Positions 31,659 through 39,667 of a DNA stretch of 43,442 nt are shown here, piece after piece; positions within the stretch are counted from its first letter, which is position 1, and every line of letters starts with the position of its first letter. The DNA comes from Bacteroidales bacterium (GTDB lineage Bacteria; Bacteroidota; Bacteroidia; Bacteroidales; UBA932), in assembly GCA_017617715.1 (NCBI GenBank), contig JAFZVQ010000050.1:1-43442 (forward strand), read 5' to 3'. The notes beneath the pieces were generated by a model. It was not told the origin of the DNA. It ran no database searches and saw only the letters and a program-made list of their open reading frames with translations. A program made the translations under genes and the position numbers.

Positions 31659-32489
31659 ATGAAACGGTGGTTTTATTTGACTATTGTCCTGCTCTTTGCC
31701 GCCGCCCATCTTGCAGCGGCCCAGGACAGCGTTATTTCCTCCGGCCGCTTTAGCTGGACGGATTTGGGGAAAGGAGCGCAATCGGCTTATATCCAGGCTG
31801 AACTGTTCGGTACCGTGCAAAGCATCTCAGTGATACGCTACCCTGAAAAGAGGCTGCACCTGCATGTAATAAACGACCCCGGAGCCGATGCGGACAGCAC
31901 CAGCGCCCTGGCTGTCAGGCACAACGCCCTTGCAGCCGTGAACGGCAGTTATTTCAACGTGAAGACGCTCGTGCCTGTGACCTATGTCAAGGAAAAACGG
32001 CGCGTGGAAGGGCGCACCACCGTCCGGGAAACCTTCCGCACCGACGGCCTGCTGGCGGTCCGGGGGCATAAGGTGGACATCATCCGCTGCGACACCTTGA
32101 ACTACGATGAGGCCACGAAACGGTGCCGGGACGTGCTCGCGGCAGGCCCTGTGCTGCTTATCGACGGCTGGGAAGCCCGCGACGAGTGGCCGGACCAGTC
32201 ATTCTACACCAAACGTCATCCCCGCACCCTGATAGGCACCACCAACGACGGCTGGGTGTATCTCGTGGTCATAGACGGCCGCACGCCCGGCAAGGCAGAC
32301 GGAGCGTCCATCCACGAGACCGCCCTCATAGCCCGCCTGCTGGGCCTGGACAATGCCATCAATCTCGACGGCGGCGGCTCCAGCACGCTCTGGACGAGGC
32401 CCGGGGGTGTGCTTTCCAACCCGTGCGACAACAAGCGCTTCGACCACGCCGGCCAGCGGCGCGTGCCGAACATAGTGATGATACGATAG
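31659..32489 (+). CDS. Secreted phosphodiester glycosidase family protein (NAGPA-like)
   Basis: A 276-residue protein with a signal peptide (MKRWFYLTIVLLFAAAHLAAAQ) and a phosphodiester glycosidase domain (PF09992), related to the human uncovering enzyme NAGPA. Family motifs are LAAVNGSYFN, GPVLLIDGWE, RTLIGTTNDGWVYLVVIDGR and NLDGGGSSTLW near 241-251. It likely removes a sugar attached through a phosphodiester, or handles a cell-wall sugar, outside the cytoplasm; the substrate is unknown. It is monocistronic and ends 3 bases from the convergent thiE stop. Confidence 0.9.
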   Translation: MKRWFYLTIVLLFAAAHLAAAQDSVISSGRFSWTDLGKGAQSAYIQAELFGTVQSISVIRYPEKRLHLHVINDPGADADSTSALAVRHNALAAVNGSYFNVKTLVPVTYVKEKRRVEGRTTVRETFRTDGLLAVRGHKVDIIRCDTLNYDEATKRCRDVLAAGPVLLIDGWEARDEWPDQSFYTKRHPRTLIGTTNDGWVYLVVIDGRTPGKADGASIHETALIARLLGLDNAINLDGGGSSTLWTRPGGVLSNPCDNKRFDHAGQRRVPNIVMIR

Positions 32490-32492
32490 TCC

Positions 32493-33113
32493 CTACAGAA
32501 GACTGCGAAGCTCCCGGGCCGCCTCCTGCGGTTCGGGAGCGCCGCATATAGCGCTGACCACGGCTATCCCGTCGATTCCGCAGGCCATGGCGCCGGCGGC
32601 CGTGGTGCGGTTCATCCCGCCTATGGCCACTACCGGATGCCTTGTCATGGAGGCTGCCTTCCTGAGGCCGTCAAGCCCGAACGGCGGCGCCGTATCGGTC
32701 TTCGTGGGCGTGCCGAACACAGGCGAGACGGCAATGTAATCGACGTCAAGCGAGTTCGCTTCCTCAACCTCCTCCAGGTTCTCCACCGACAGTCCTATGA
32801 TTTTGTCCGGGCCGAGCAGGCGGCGGGCGATGTCGTACGGCATATCTGACTGGCCGATGTGCACACCGTCCGCATCGACGGCAAGGGCCACGTCCACCCT
32901 GTCATTAATTATCAGGGGCACGCCATAAGGCGCCAGAGTGCGTTTAAGGCTCAAGCCAAGCTCTATGAACTCCCTTGTGTCGAGCGATTTTTCGCGTAGC
33001 TGGACTATGGTGGCGCCGCCCTTGACGGCCTCCTCCACTATCCATTCGAGTCCGCGGCCGAGCGAAAGGGGCCGGTCGGTCACAAGGTAAAGGCGCAGTT
33101 GCTCGGGTGTCAT
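32493..33113 (-). CDS. thiE: Thiamine-phosphate synthase
   Basis: A 206-residue TIM-barrel enzyme joining HMP pyrophosphate and hydroxyethylthiazole phosphate to thiamine phosphate. Motifs are LYLVTDRPL, GGATIVQLREKSLDTREF (about 31-48), LIINDRVDVALAVDADGVHIGQSDMP near 83-108, IGLSV and VAIGGMNRTTAAGAMACGIDGIAVVSAI. Last gene of the thi operon; its ATG overlaps the thiM stop by 4 bases. Confidence 0.95.
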   Translation of the reverse strand: MTPEQLRLYLVTDRPLSLGRGLEWIVEEAVKGGATIVQLREKSLDTREFIELGLSLKRTLAPYGVPLIINDRVDVALAVDADGVHIGQSDMPYDIARRLLGPDKIIGLSVENLEEVEEANSLDVDYIAVSPVFGTPTKTDTAPPFGLDGLRKAASMTRHPVVAIGGMNRTTAAGAMACGIDGIAVVSAICGAPEPQEAARELRSLL

Positions 33114-33841
33114 TCGGAGAGGCTCAGTTCATCGATGAAATTCACGGCAAGGGAGCCGGTGCCCCTGGAGCGGGCGGCAGCAGCTTCGCCGGCCGTGCCC
33201 ATCAGGTCCATTGCATGCACCGCCGCCTCGAAAGGAGGCATCACGGCTGCAAAGGCGGCGCAGATTGCGGAAGCGCAGCAGCCCATGGTCGTGACTTTGG
33301 CCATAAGGGGGCTTCCCTTGTGGATTTCGGCCTCGCGGGTGCCGTCGGTTATGTAGTCCACCGCTCCGCTCACGGCCACGACGGTGCCGTGCTCCGCGGC
33401 AAATTCCCTTGCGCAGCCGCGCGCTTTTTCGACCGGCTCCACACTGTCCACGCCCCTGGTCTTGCAGGCAGTGCCGTGGAGGACCATTATCTCGGAAGCG
33501 TTGCAGCGCACTATGGACGGATGGTATTTTGTGATCAGATCCACCGCCGTATCCGTGCGGGCCTTGCTTGCGCCTACGCCCACAGGATCAATTACCCAGG
33601 GCTTGCCCAGGCGCATTGCTGCGGCCGCGGCCTTGTGCATGCCGGCAATCTCGTCGTCGTCGAGGCATCCTATATTGATCACCAACGAGTCAGCAATGGC
33701 GAGGAGGTCGTCCATCTCCTTGTCGTAGAACGACATAATGGGTGATGCGCCGATTGCCAGAAGGGCGTTGGCATTGAAATTCATTGCAAGATAGTTGGTG
33801 ATATTCACAACTATCGGAGTCTTGTCGCTGATTATCTTCAT
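33110..33841 (-). CDS. thiM: Hydroxyethylthiazole kinase
   Basis: A 243-residue kinase for salvage of the thiazole half of thiamine. The signature VVNITNYLAMNFNANALLAIGASPIMS is at the N-terminus, WVIDPVGVGASKAR near 95-110, and the anion-hole region with GCCASAICAAF near 195. Presence of ThiM, not ThiG/ThiH, shows the thiazole is recovered and not made here. Overlaps thiD and thiE by 4 bases each. Confidence 0.95.
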   Translation of the reverse strand: MKIISDKTPIVVNITNYLAMNFNANALLAIGASPIMSFYDKEMDDLLAIADSLVINIGCLDDDEIAGMHKAAAAAMRLGKPWVIDPVGVGASKARTDTAVDLITKYHPSIVRCNASEIMVLHGTACKTRGVDSVEPVEKARGCAREFAAEHGTVVAVSGAVDYITDGTREAEIHKGSPLMAKVTTMGCCASAICAAFAAVMPPFEAAVHAMDLMGTAGEAAAARSRGTGSLAVNFIDELSLSE

Positions 33842-34647
33842 TTCTTCAGGTTGTAAAAATGGTTAACCGGGCCATGTCCGTGGCCGATAGAATATGAGGC
33901 GCCGCTGGCAATGGCGGCATGTATATACGCAGTGGCAGCCCGGGCTGCTTCGTCCAGACCGCAGCCCTGCGCAAGGAAGGAGGCAAATGCCGATGAAAGG
34001 GTGCAGCCGGTGCCATGGGTATTCGGAGTATGGATACGCTCGGAAGGAAGCTCGATTATGCGGTCCTCTTCGGCGTTGTAGAAAACGTCCGTCAGGCGTT
34101 CTTCGGTGAGATGGCCGGCTTTCATGAGCACGGACACGCGACCGCCCCCTGACAGCTTCCGGGCCACGTCCGGCAGGTCTTTCTGGGAGTCTATTTTCAC
34201 GCCGGCAAGTATTTCTGCCTCAGGGACATTGGGAGTAATGACCCGCGCCAATGGCAACAGTTCTTCCTTGAGCACGGCTATGGCGGATTCTTCAATCAGC
34301 CGGTGCCCGGAAGTGGCCACCATCACAGGATCGAGGACTATATTCTTCTGGCCGCAGGCGGCAAGGACGTTCTTCACGGCGAGTATCACTTCCGCGCTGT
34401 GCAACATCCCAATTTTCACAGCATCGGCGCCTATATCGGAGAGTACGGCCTTTATCTGGGCCACGATAATCTCCACCGGCACCGGATGCACCGCCTCCAC
34501 GCCGAGCGTGTTCTGCACGGTCACCGCAGTGATCGCGCTGGCCGCATACGAGCCGGTGGCGGAAATGGCTTTGATGTCGGCCTGTATGCCTGCGCCTCCG
34601 CCTGAATCGCTGCCGGCTATAGTGAGTACTCTTGGGTATTGTTTCAT
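33838..34647 (-). CDS. thiD: Hydroxymethylpyrimidine (phosphate) kinase
   Basis: A 269-residue ribokinase-fold enzyme that phosphorylates HMP twice to give HMP pyrophosphate. Motifs are LTIAGSDSGGGAGIQADIKAISATG, GVEAVHPVPVEIIVAQIKAVLSD, IVLDPVMVATSGHRLI, ITPNVPEAEIL and the catalytic-loop HTPNTHGTGCTLSSAFAS near 207-224. Its pyrimidine may come from TenA. Start 34647 lies 1 base after the thiL stop. Confidence 0.95.
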   Translation of the reverse strand: MKQYPRVLTIAGSDSGGGAGIQADIKAISATGSYAASAITAVTVQNTLGVEAVHPVPVEIIVAQIKAVLSDIGADAVKIGMLHSAEVILAVKNVLAACGQKNIVLDPVMVATSGHRLIEESAIAVLKEELLPLARVITPNVPEAEILAGVKIDSQKDLPDVARKLSGGGRVSVLMKAGHLTEERLTDVFYNAEEDRIIELPSERIHTPNTHGTGCTLSSAFASFLAQGCGLDEAARAATAYIHAAIASGASYSIGHGHGPVNHFYNLKK

Positions 34648-34648
34648 A

Positions 34649-35608
34649 TCAAAAATGTGTGAATCCTTTGTATTCTTTATCAGTACCGTCCCATTTCAGG
34701 GCGTCCCCGGACGTGATGTACCCTATCCGGGTGCACCCTGGAGGGATAATGGTGCCCGGCGCGGCGGTGAAGAGCAATTCATAATCCTCTCCTCCTCCGG
34801 CCGCAAGCCCGGCGGCATCCCATCCCCGTTGTGCACAGACATGCTTCAGGCTTTCGGAGAGCGGAAGGAGGCGCACGTCCACCACCGCCCCGCAGCAAGA
34901 CGCATCAAGTATGTGCCGGAGGTCGGAAGCTATGCCGTCGGAAATATCCATCATAGCGTGCACACCATTCAGCGCTGCAAGGGCAATGCCTTCCCGGACC
35001 CTTGGCTCGGGACGGTAGTGGCGTCCGAGAAGGTATGCTTCATGTGTGCCCGGGATATGGCGGGAAGCGTCGTTCTCAAGCACCAGCTTCAGCCCTGCGG
35101 CAGAATCGCCTAGCGTGCCGGTCACGCACACCAGGTCTCCCGGGCATGCACCGGAACGCTTCACCGCGGTTCCGTGCAGGCATGAGCCAAGCACCGTGAT
35201 GTTTATGAAAAGTTTGTCCGGCGAAGCCGAGGTGTCGCCCCCGAGGAGCGCCACGCCATGCCGCCCGGCCAAATCCATGAACCCCGCAATGAAACGCTCC
35301 ACCCAGCCGCTGTCTATCCTGCCCGGCAGGGCAATCGACAGGAAAGCGGATTCCGGCGTGCCGCCCATGGCTGCTATGTCGCTGATGTTCACGGCCGCCG
35401 ACTTCCATCCAAGCGCCTCGGCCGGAATGTCGTCCAGCAGGAAATGCCTGTCTTCGACGAGCAGGTCTGTGGTCACCAGGGTGTCATAGCCGGACATCTG
35501 TGGCAAAACGGCACAATCGTCGCCTATACCGCAGACTCCGTCAGGTATTCTGTCTTTGACGGCGTCGCTTATACGCCCGATAAGATCGAATTCTCCTATA
35601 TGTGACAT
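34649..35608 (-). CDS. thiL: Thiamine-monophosphate kinase
   Basis: A 319-residue kinase producing thiamine pyrophosphate, the active cofactor. Motifs are GIGDDCAVLP near 27-36, VTTDLLVEDRHFLLD, NISDIAAMGGTPESAFLSIALP, LLGGDTSAS, MDISDGIASDLRHIL near 218-232 and GGGEDYELLF. It sits directly after folP (no gap) and 1 base before thiD in the leftward operon. Confidence 0.94.
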   Translation of the reverse strand: MSHIGEFDLIGRISDAVKDRIPDGVCGIGDDCAVLPQMSGYDTLVTTDLLVEDRHFLLDDIPAEALGWKSAAVNISDIAAMGGTPESAFLSIALPGRIDSGWVERFIAGFMDLAGRHGVALLGGDTSASPDKLFINITVLGSCLHGTAVKRSGACPGDLVCVTGTLGDSAAGLKLVLENDASRHIPGTHEAYLLGRHYRPEPRVREGIALAALNGVHAMMDISDGIASDLRHILDASCCGAVVDVRLLPLSESLKHVCAQRGWDAAGLAAGGGEDYELLFTAAPGTIIPPGCTRIGYITSGDALKWDGTDKEYKGFTHF

Positions 35609-36355
35609 TTACAGTTTTTCTGGAATTTCGTGGACCCGGAGTATGTCGGCGCCTCCTTCTATGGCCAGACGGTGGGCAACGTCGTTGCGGCCGCAGGTGA
35701 AGCGTTTGTCGGCGGCTCCGATAAGTATGGGACGGCCGAACACTTTGAGTTCCTGCAGGCGCCGGAGGATTTCCCAGTTCTGGGAGCTGGTCTTGGCAAA
35801 GCCCAGGCCGGGGTCAAGTATCCAGTCGGCGATACCGCATTGCTCAGCCTGCCTGGCAAACTTTTCGAAATAATTGACAAGTTCAGCAATTATTCCATGG
35901 GGATAATCCGCAAGGGAATCCATCGTGCGGGGGTTGCCGCGTTTGTGCATGGCAACGTAGGCCAGGCCGAGTTCTCCGACGGTCCCGAGCATCCCGGGAT
36001 CATCCTCCCCTGCCGATATGTCATTGACAATGAAGGGCCCCGCCACGTCATAAGCCCTCCTTACAATCTCCGCCGACGTGGTGTCTATTGATATCCTGAG
36101 GCCATCGGGCAGCTGCCTGGCAAAGAGGCGAAGGACAGGTTCAAGACGGCTCCACTCTTCTTCGACCGGCACGTCAGACGCTCCGGGACGGGTGGACACG
36201 GCACCCAGGTCAATTATGGATGCGCCTTTGGCCGCAAACGCCGAAGCACGTTCCAGGGCTTCGGCCGGATAACGCTCCCTTTCTTCATCCCACACTCTGC
36301 TCGGAGCGAAGAATGAATCCGGAGTGAGGTTGATTATGCCCATCCACTGCACCAT
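35609..36355 (-). CDS. folP: Dihydropteroate synthase, divergent
   Basis: A 248-residue TIM-barrel enzyme of folate synthesis. It starts almost on the first motif (MGIINLTPDSFF), followed by GASIIDLGAVSTRPGAS, ISIDTTSAEIV, FIVNDISAGE, VAMHKRGNPRTM, WILDPGLGFAKTSSQNWEIL and ADILRVHEI. Most substrate-binding residues are kept, but the loop usually read SRKS is ADKR (GAADKRFTCG), and the region after it is about 20 residues shorter than usual. First gene of the thi operon; the minus strand reads CATATTTG 7 bases before its ATG, one base off the -7 consensus. It and the radical SAM gene diverge with starts only 40 bases apart. Confidence 0.87.
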   Translation of the reverse strand: MVQWMGIINLTPDSFFAPSRVWDEERERYPAEALERASAFAAKGASIIDLGAVSTRPGASDVPVEEEWSRLEPVLRLFARQLPDGLRISIDTTSAEIVRRAYDVAGPFIVNDISAGEDDPGMLGTVGELGLAYVAMHKRGNPRTMDSLADYPHGIIAELVNYFEKFARQAEQCGIADWILDPGLGFAKTSSQNWEILRRLQELKVFGRPILIGAADKRFTCGRNDVAHRLAIEGGADILRVHEIPEKL

Positions 36356-36381
36356 AGCAGTACAAATATGATAAAAAGTTT

Positions 36382-36389
36382 TAAATTTG
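36382..36389 (+). promoter_or_regulatory. -7 box abutting the radical SAM start
   Basis: TAAATTTG ends 5 bases before the ATG at 36395. It lies inside the longer frame that could start at 36368, which supports the downstream ATG and again suggests a leaderless transcript. Confidence 0.55.
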
Positions 36390-36394
36390 CGGAT

Positions 36395-37147
36395 ATGTTA
36401 CGCGAAGAAACGGTATTCGGGCCCATCAAAAGCCGGCGGCTGGGCAGTTCGCTCGGAATCAACCTGCTCCCGACCAAAGGCAAAATATGCAATTTCGACT
36501 GCATCTATTGCGAATGCGGCTGGAATGCCGACGGCCGGGACGACACCACCCTCCCCAGCGCAGCCCGCGTGCGCTCCGCTCTTGAAGACAAGCTCTGCGC
36601 CCTGATGCTCGAAGGCACCCCGGTGGACTCCATCACCTTCAGCGGCGACGGCGAACCCACCCTCAACCCCGAGTTCCCGCGCATAATCGACGACACGCTC
36701 CGCCTCCGCGATACATTCTACCCGTCAGCAAAAGTGTCGGTGCTGTCGAACGCCACCCGCGCCCATGTGCCGGAAGTGTTCGAAGCGCTGCGCAAGGTGG
36801 ATAATCCCATCATGAAGATAGACGCACCCACGGACGTCCTCGCGGCTCTCATCAACCGGCCCGCTCCCGGATACAGCGTGAAGCGGGTAGTGGATGCGCT
36901 GCAGAAGTTCGACGGGGACTTCATACTCCAGACCATGTTCCTGAGATCCAACGGGTTCGACTCAGGAGCCCCGGAAGTGCTGGTGCCGTGGATGGACATA
37001 GTCCGCACGCTGCGGCCGCGCATGGTGCAGGTCTACACTATCGACCGTCCCGCTCCCATGCCGGGTCTGGAGAAATACACCACTGATGAAATGAAAGCCC
37101 TCGTCCGGCCGCTGCTAGACGAAGGCTTCAATATCCAGTTCAGGTAA
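36395..37147 (+). CDS. Radical SAM protein
   Basis: A 250-residue radical SAM enzyme. The 4Fe-4S cluster motif is CNFDCIYC near residues 31-38, followed by the SAM-binding ITFSGDGEPTLNP near 73-85 and SVLSNATRAHVPEV. The N-terminal FGPIKSRRLGSSLGINLLPTKGK is typical of the COG0731 (Fe-S oxidoreductase, wyosine-related) group that lacks the TYW1 flavodoxin domain. The substrate is unknown. It ends 4 bases before the convergent peptidase gene. Confidence 0.88.
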   Translation: MLREETVFGPIKSRRLGSSLGINLLPTKGKICNFDCIYCECGWNADGRDDTTLPSAARVRSALEDKLCALMLEGTPVDSITFSGDGEPTLNPEFPRIIDDTLRLRDTFYPSAKVSVLSNATRAHVPEVFEALRKVDNPIMKIDAPTDVLAALINRPAPGYSVKRVVDALQKFDGDFILQTMFLRSNGFDSGAPEVLVPWMDIVRTLRPRMVQVYTIDRPAPMPGLEKYTTDEMKALVRPLLDEGFNIQFR

Positions 37148-37151
37148 TACC

Positions 37152-38558
37152 CTATTCTTCCGGGAGATACATGGGATCCCAGGCCGGAAGCATTATCGGC
37201 TTCTGGTCCAGCATCGCCATGACGTCGGCGGGCACGAAACGTTTCTCCACCACGAGACGGAACATATAGTTGTCGAACCACTCGTCCGTCATGATAATGT
37301 TGCCCTTGTAGCCGCTGGCGGCGCCCCAGCTGTTCTCCACCATCCATTTGCAAGGCACGCCGTCCCTGAGGTCAACGGCAATGAGAGTCATGGCATGGCT
37401 GGAGCCGCTCGCGTGCGTACGTATGCGTTCGCTCTTGTCCATGGTGAACTCCACGCCGAGCAGAGATTCGTAATCGAAATTATTCAGGTCGGCCACGCCT
37501 TTCTTGCGGTCGAGGAATTTGCCCACGTCGCAGCTGAAATACATGGCCACGTCCGCCTTTATGGACGCGATGGCCATTTCCTTGATGCGCTCTATGGGGA
37601 GATTCACGTACAGCCAGTTCTGGCCGTCATACATGTGGCGGTCATACTGGATTTCATAGACTTTGCCGTATTCGCGGCTGGGGTCGTTCATCAGCATCAC
37701 GTAGCCGCCTTCGAGGTCGTAGCCGAGGAGTTCCTTGTAGAACTGCACGGGCGTGACCGTCCTGCCCTTCCATTCGAATTCGGCAGGAGGCACGCCGAGG
37801 CACAGGGCCAGCACGTGGTACACATCCTTGAGCATCGCAACCTTTTCCTTTTCCAGCAGGGCCTTCACCGACTCGGCATGCTTGCCTGCCTTGGAGACGT
37901 TGCGGGGGGCGTTGATCATGCCCTGCTCCCACATGTCACGCAGTTTCAGGCCGTCCTGGCGCAGCAGGTTACTCATGTGCGTGCGCATTTGGGCGGTGCC
38001 GTTTGCGACCGCCGTCTCAGGCATCACGTCCGCCGGCACAAGGCCGTACTTAGTGACCAGGTTGGCTACCCCGGTGAAGGTGCCGCCGTCCCCGATGGGA
38101 TGGGAAAACAGCCAGTCCACTTCACGGGAATCCAGAGGCTGCGTACGGGTGTCTATCACGGCCTGGAGGAACAGGTTGGCCTTTTCCAGCTGGTCCCAGA
38201 AGAAGCAGTAGTTCTGGCTGAACTGGAAGTCGCCCAGGTCGTGCTTGCTGATAGCGGCTGCGCGAAGCACGTTGAGCCCGGTGAACAGCCAGCATCGGCC
38301 GCTGGATTTCTGGTCGGTGATGCCGCGGGTCTTCACCCTGTCGCTGAAGTGGGTGTCGATCATCGCCGCGTTTTCGGCATTGACGGCCAGGGTGTTCAGC
38401 GGAGTCTGGCCTATGGCGTTGCGCAGGGCCTTGTCGGCGCTGCTGCCGCTCCATCCGGTGCTGATTTCGGAGAGCATTTCGGGGGTGATGCCACCAGGGG
38501 CCTGTGCTGCTGCCGCGATGCTGATCAGCGTCAGCGCAAGTGTCAGTCTGAGTCTCAT
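37152..38558 (-). CDS. C1B family cysteine peptidase (bleomycin hydrolase-like), secreted
   Basis: A 468-residue papain-fold aminopeptidase of the PepC/bleomycin hydrolase type with a signal peptide (MRLRLTLALTLISIAAAAQ), so probably periplasmic. The catalytic triad is visible: SSGRCWLFTGLNVL (Cys, near 80), SGSSHAMTLIAVDL (His, near 390) and WMVENSWGAASG (Asn, near 411). The C-terminal tail that blocks the active site in related enzymes is present as PIMLPAWDPM. I use the ATG at 38558, which overlaps the alr stop by 4 bases; an extension to 38720 lies within alr. Last gene of the leftward operon. Confidence 0.9.
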   Translation of the reverse strand: MRLRLTLALTLISIAAAAQAPGGITPEMLSEISTGWSGSSADKALRNAIGQTPLNTLAVNAENAAMIDTHFSDRVKTRGITDQKSSGRCWLFTGLNVLRAAAISKHDLGDFQFSQNYCFFWDQLEKANLFLQAVIDTRTQPLDSREVDWLFSHPIGDGGTFTGVANLVTKYGLVPADVMPETAVANGTAQMRTHMSNLLRQDGLKLRDMWEQGMINAPRNVSKAGKHAESVKALLEKEKVAMLKDVYHVLALCLGVPPAEFEWKGRTVTPVQFYKELLGYDLEGGYVMLMNDPSREYGKVYEIQYDRHMYDGQNWLYVNLPIERIKEMAIASIKADVAMYFSCDVGKFLDRKKGVADLNNFDYESLLGVEFTMDKSERIRTHASGSSHAMTLIAVDLRDGVPCKWMVENSWGAASGYKGNIIMTDEWFDNYMFRLVVEKRFVPADVMAMLDQKPIMLPAWDPMYLPEE

Positions 38559-39661
38559 TTGCGTATTATTATCCTTTCGATGCGGCGGGGCACCGAGGTG
38601 AGTATTTCGTAAGGTATGGTCCCGAGTATGCCGGCGATTTCGCTGACCGTGGGGTCCGAGCCGAAAATGGTCACGGTGTCGCCCGGCTCGCAGGGTATGC
38701 CGGTCACGTCCAGCATGCACATGTCCATGCAGATGTTGCCGATGGTCCTGGCCCGATGCCCGCAGACGCTGAAACTGGCGTTTCCGCAGCCCAGGTGCCT
38801 GTTGATGCCGTCGGCGTAGCCCACCGGTATGGTGGCGATACGGGTGCCTTCCGGAGCCACGATGCCGTGCCGCCCGTAGCCTATGGTGCCGCTGCTCAAT
38901 GTCTTGATTTGCAGGATTTTTACCTTAAGGCTCGCGACCGGGGCCAGGTGGACCTGGGGCAGCGAACTGATGCCGTAGATGCCTATACCCAGTCGCACCA
39001 TGTCGTGCTGGAACTGCGGGAAACGCTCTATGCCGGCGGAGTTGAGCACGTGCCACATGGGCCTGTATCCTATGGCTTCGCCGATGGAGGCGGCACCCTG
39101 TTCGAAGAGGCGTATCTGGCCAAGCGTGAACTCGTCCTCCGACGGGTCCTCGGCGGCTGCAAGATGGGAATAGACGGAACTCACCCGCACCTCTTCGTGT
39201 TCACTGAGGAAACTGGTCAGTGCCGGGATCTCTTCGGGCATGAAGCCCAGCCGGTGCATGCCTGTGTCGAGCTTGATATGGACGGGGAAGCCTTTGATGC
39301 CGCGGGCCCTCAGCGTGTCACATAATGCGCTGAGGGTGTAGAGGTTGGGGATTCCGGGCTCCAGCTTGTAATCTATTATTTCCGGGAAGAAATCGGTGCC
39401 GGCGGTAAGCACGAGAACGGGCAGGGACACGCCGGCGCGGCGCAGCTCCACTCCTTCGACCGGAAGCGCAACCGCAAGGTAATCAGCACCTTCCTGCTGC
39501 ATCATAGAGGCGAACTCCACGGCTCCGTGGCCGTAGGCGTTGGCCTTCACGAGCACGAGCAGTTTGGTGGCCGGCTTGAGCAACGACCGGAAGTAGCGGT
39601 AGTTGCGGCGGGCGGCAGGAAGGCTGAGCTCCAGGCGTGAAAAATCGTTCTCTCCCGGCAT
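38555..39661 (-). CDS. alr: Alanine racemase
   Basis: A 368-residue PLP enzyme that makes D-alanine for peptidoglycan. The PLP lysine is in LLVLVKANAYGHGAVEFA near 34-51; HIKLDTGMHRLGFMPEE, HVLNSAGIERFP, the catalytic-tyrosine loop region VRLGIGIYGISS, GYGRHGIVAPEGTRIATIPVGYADGINRHLG and NICMDMCMLDVT follow in family order. Placed between a HAD phosphatase and the C1B peptidase in one operon. Confidence 0.94.
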   Translation of the reverse strand: MPGENDFSRLELSLPAARRNYRYFRSLLKPATKLLVLVKANAYGHGAVEFASMMQQEGADYLAVALPVEGVELRRAGVSLPVLVLTAGTDFFPEIIDYKLEPGIPNLYTLSALCDTLRARGIKGFPVHIKLDTGMHRLGFMPEEIPALTSFLSEHEEVRVSSVYSHLAAAEDPSEDEFTLGQIRLFEQGAASIGEAIGYRPMWHVLNSAGIERFPQFQHDMVRLGIGIYGISSLPQVHLAPVASLKVKILQIKTLSSGTIGYGRHGIVAPEGTRIATIPVGYADGINRHLGCGNASFSVCGHRARTIGNICMDMCMLDVTGIPCEPGDTVTIFGSDPTVSEIAGILGTIPYEILTSVPRRIERIIIRK

Positions 39662-39667
39662 GGTCGC

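Noticed and set aside
37395-38612. A 405-codon open frame on the plus strand across the C1B peptidase
   Set aside because: Antisense to a gene with a complete catalytic triad; no recognisable domain in the plus frame.
38559-38720. N-terminal extension of the C1B peptidase
   Set aside because: It lies within alr; the signal peptide starts at the ATG at 38558.
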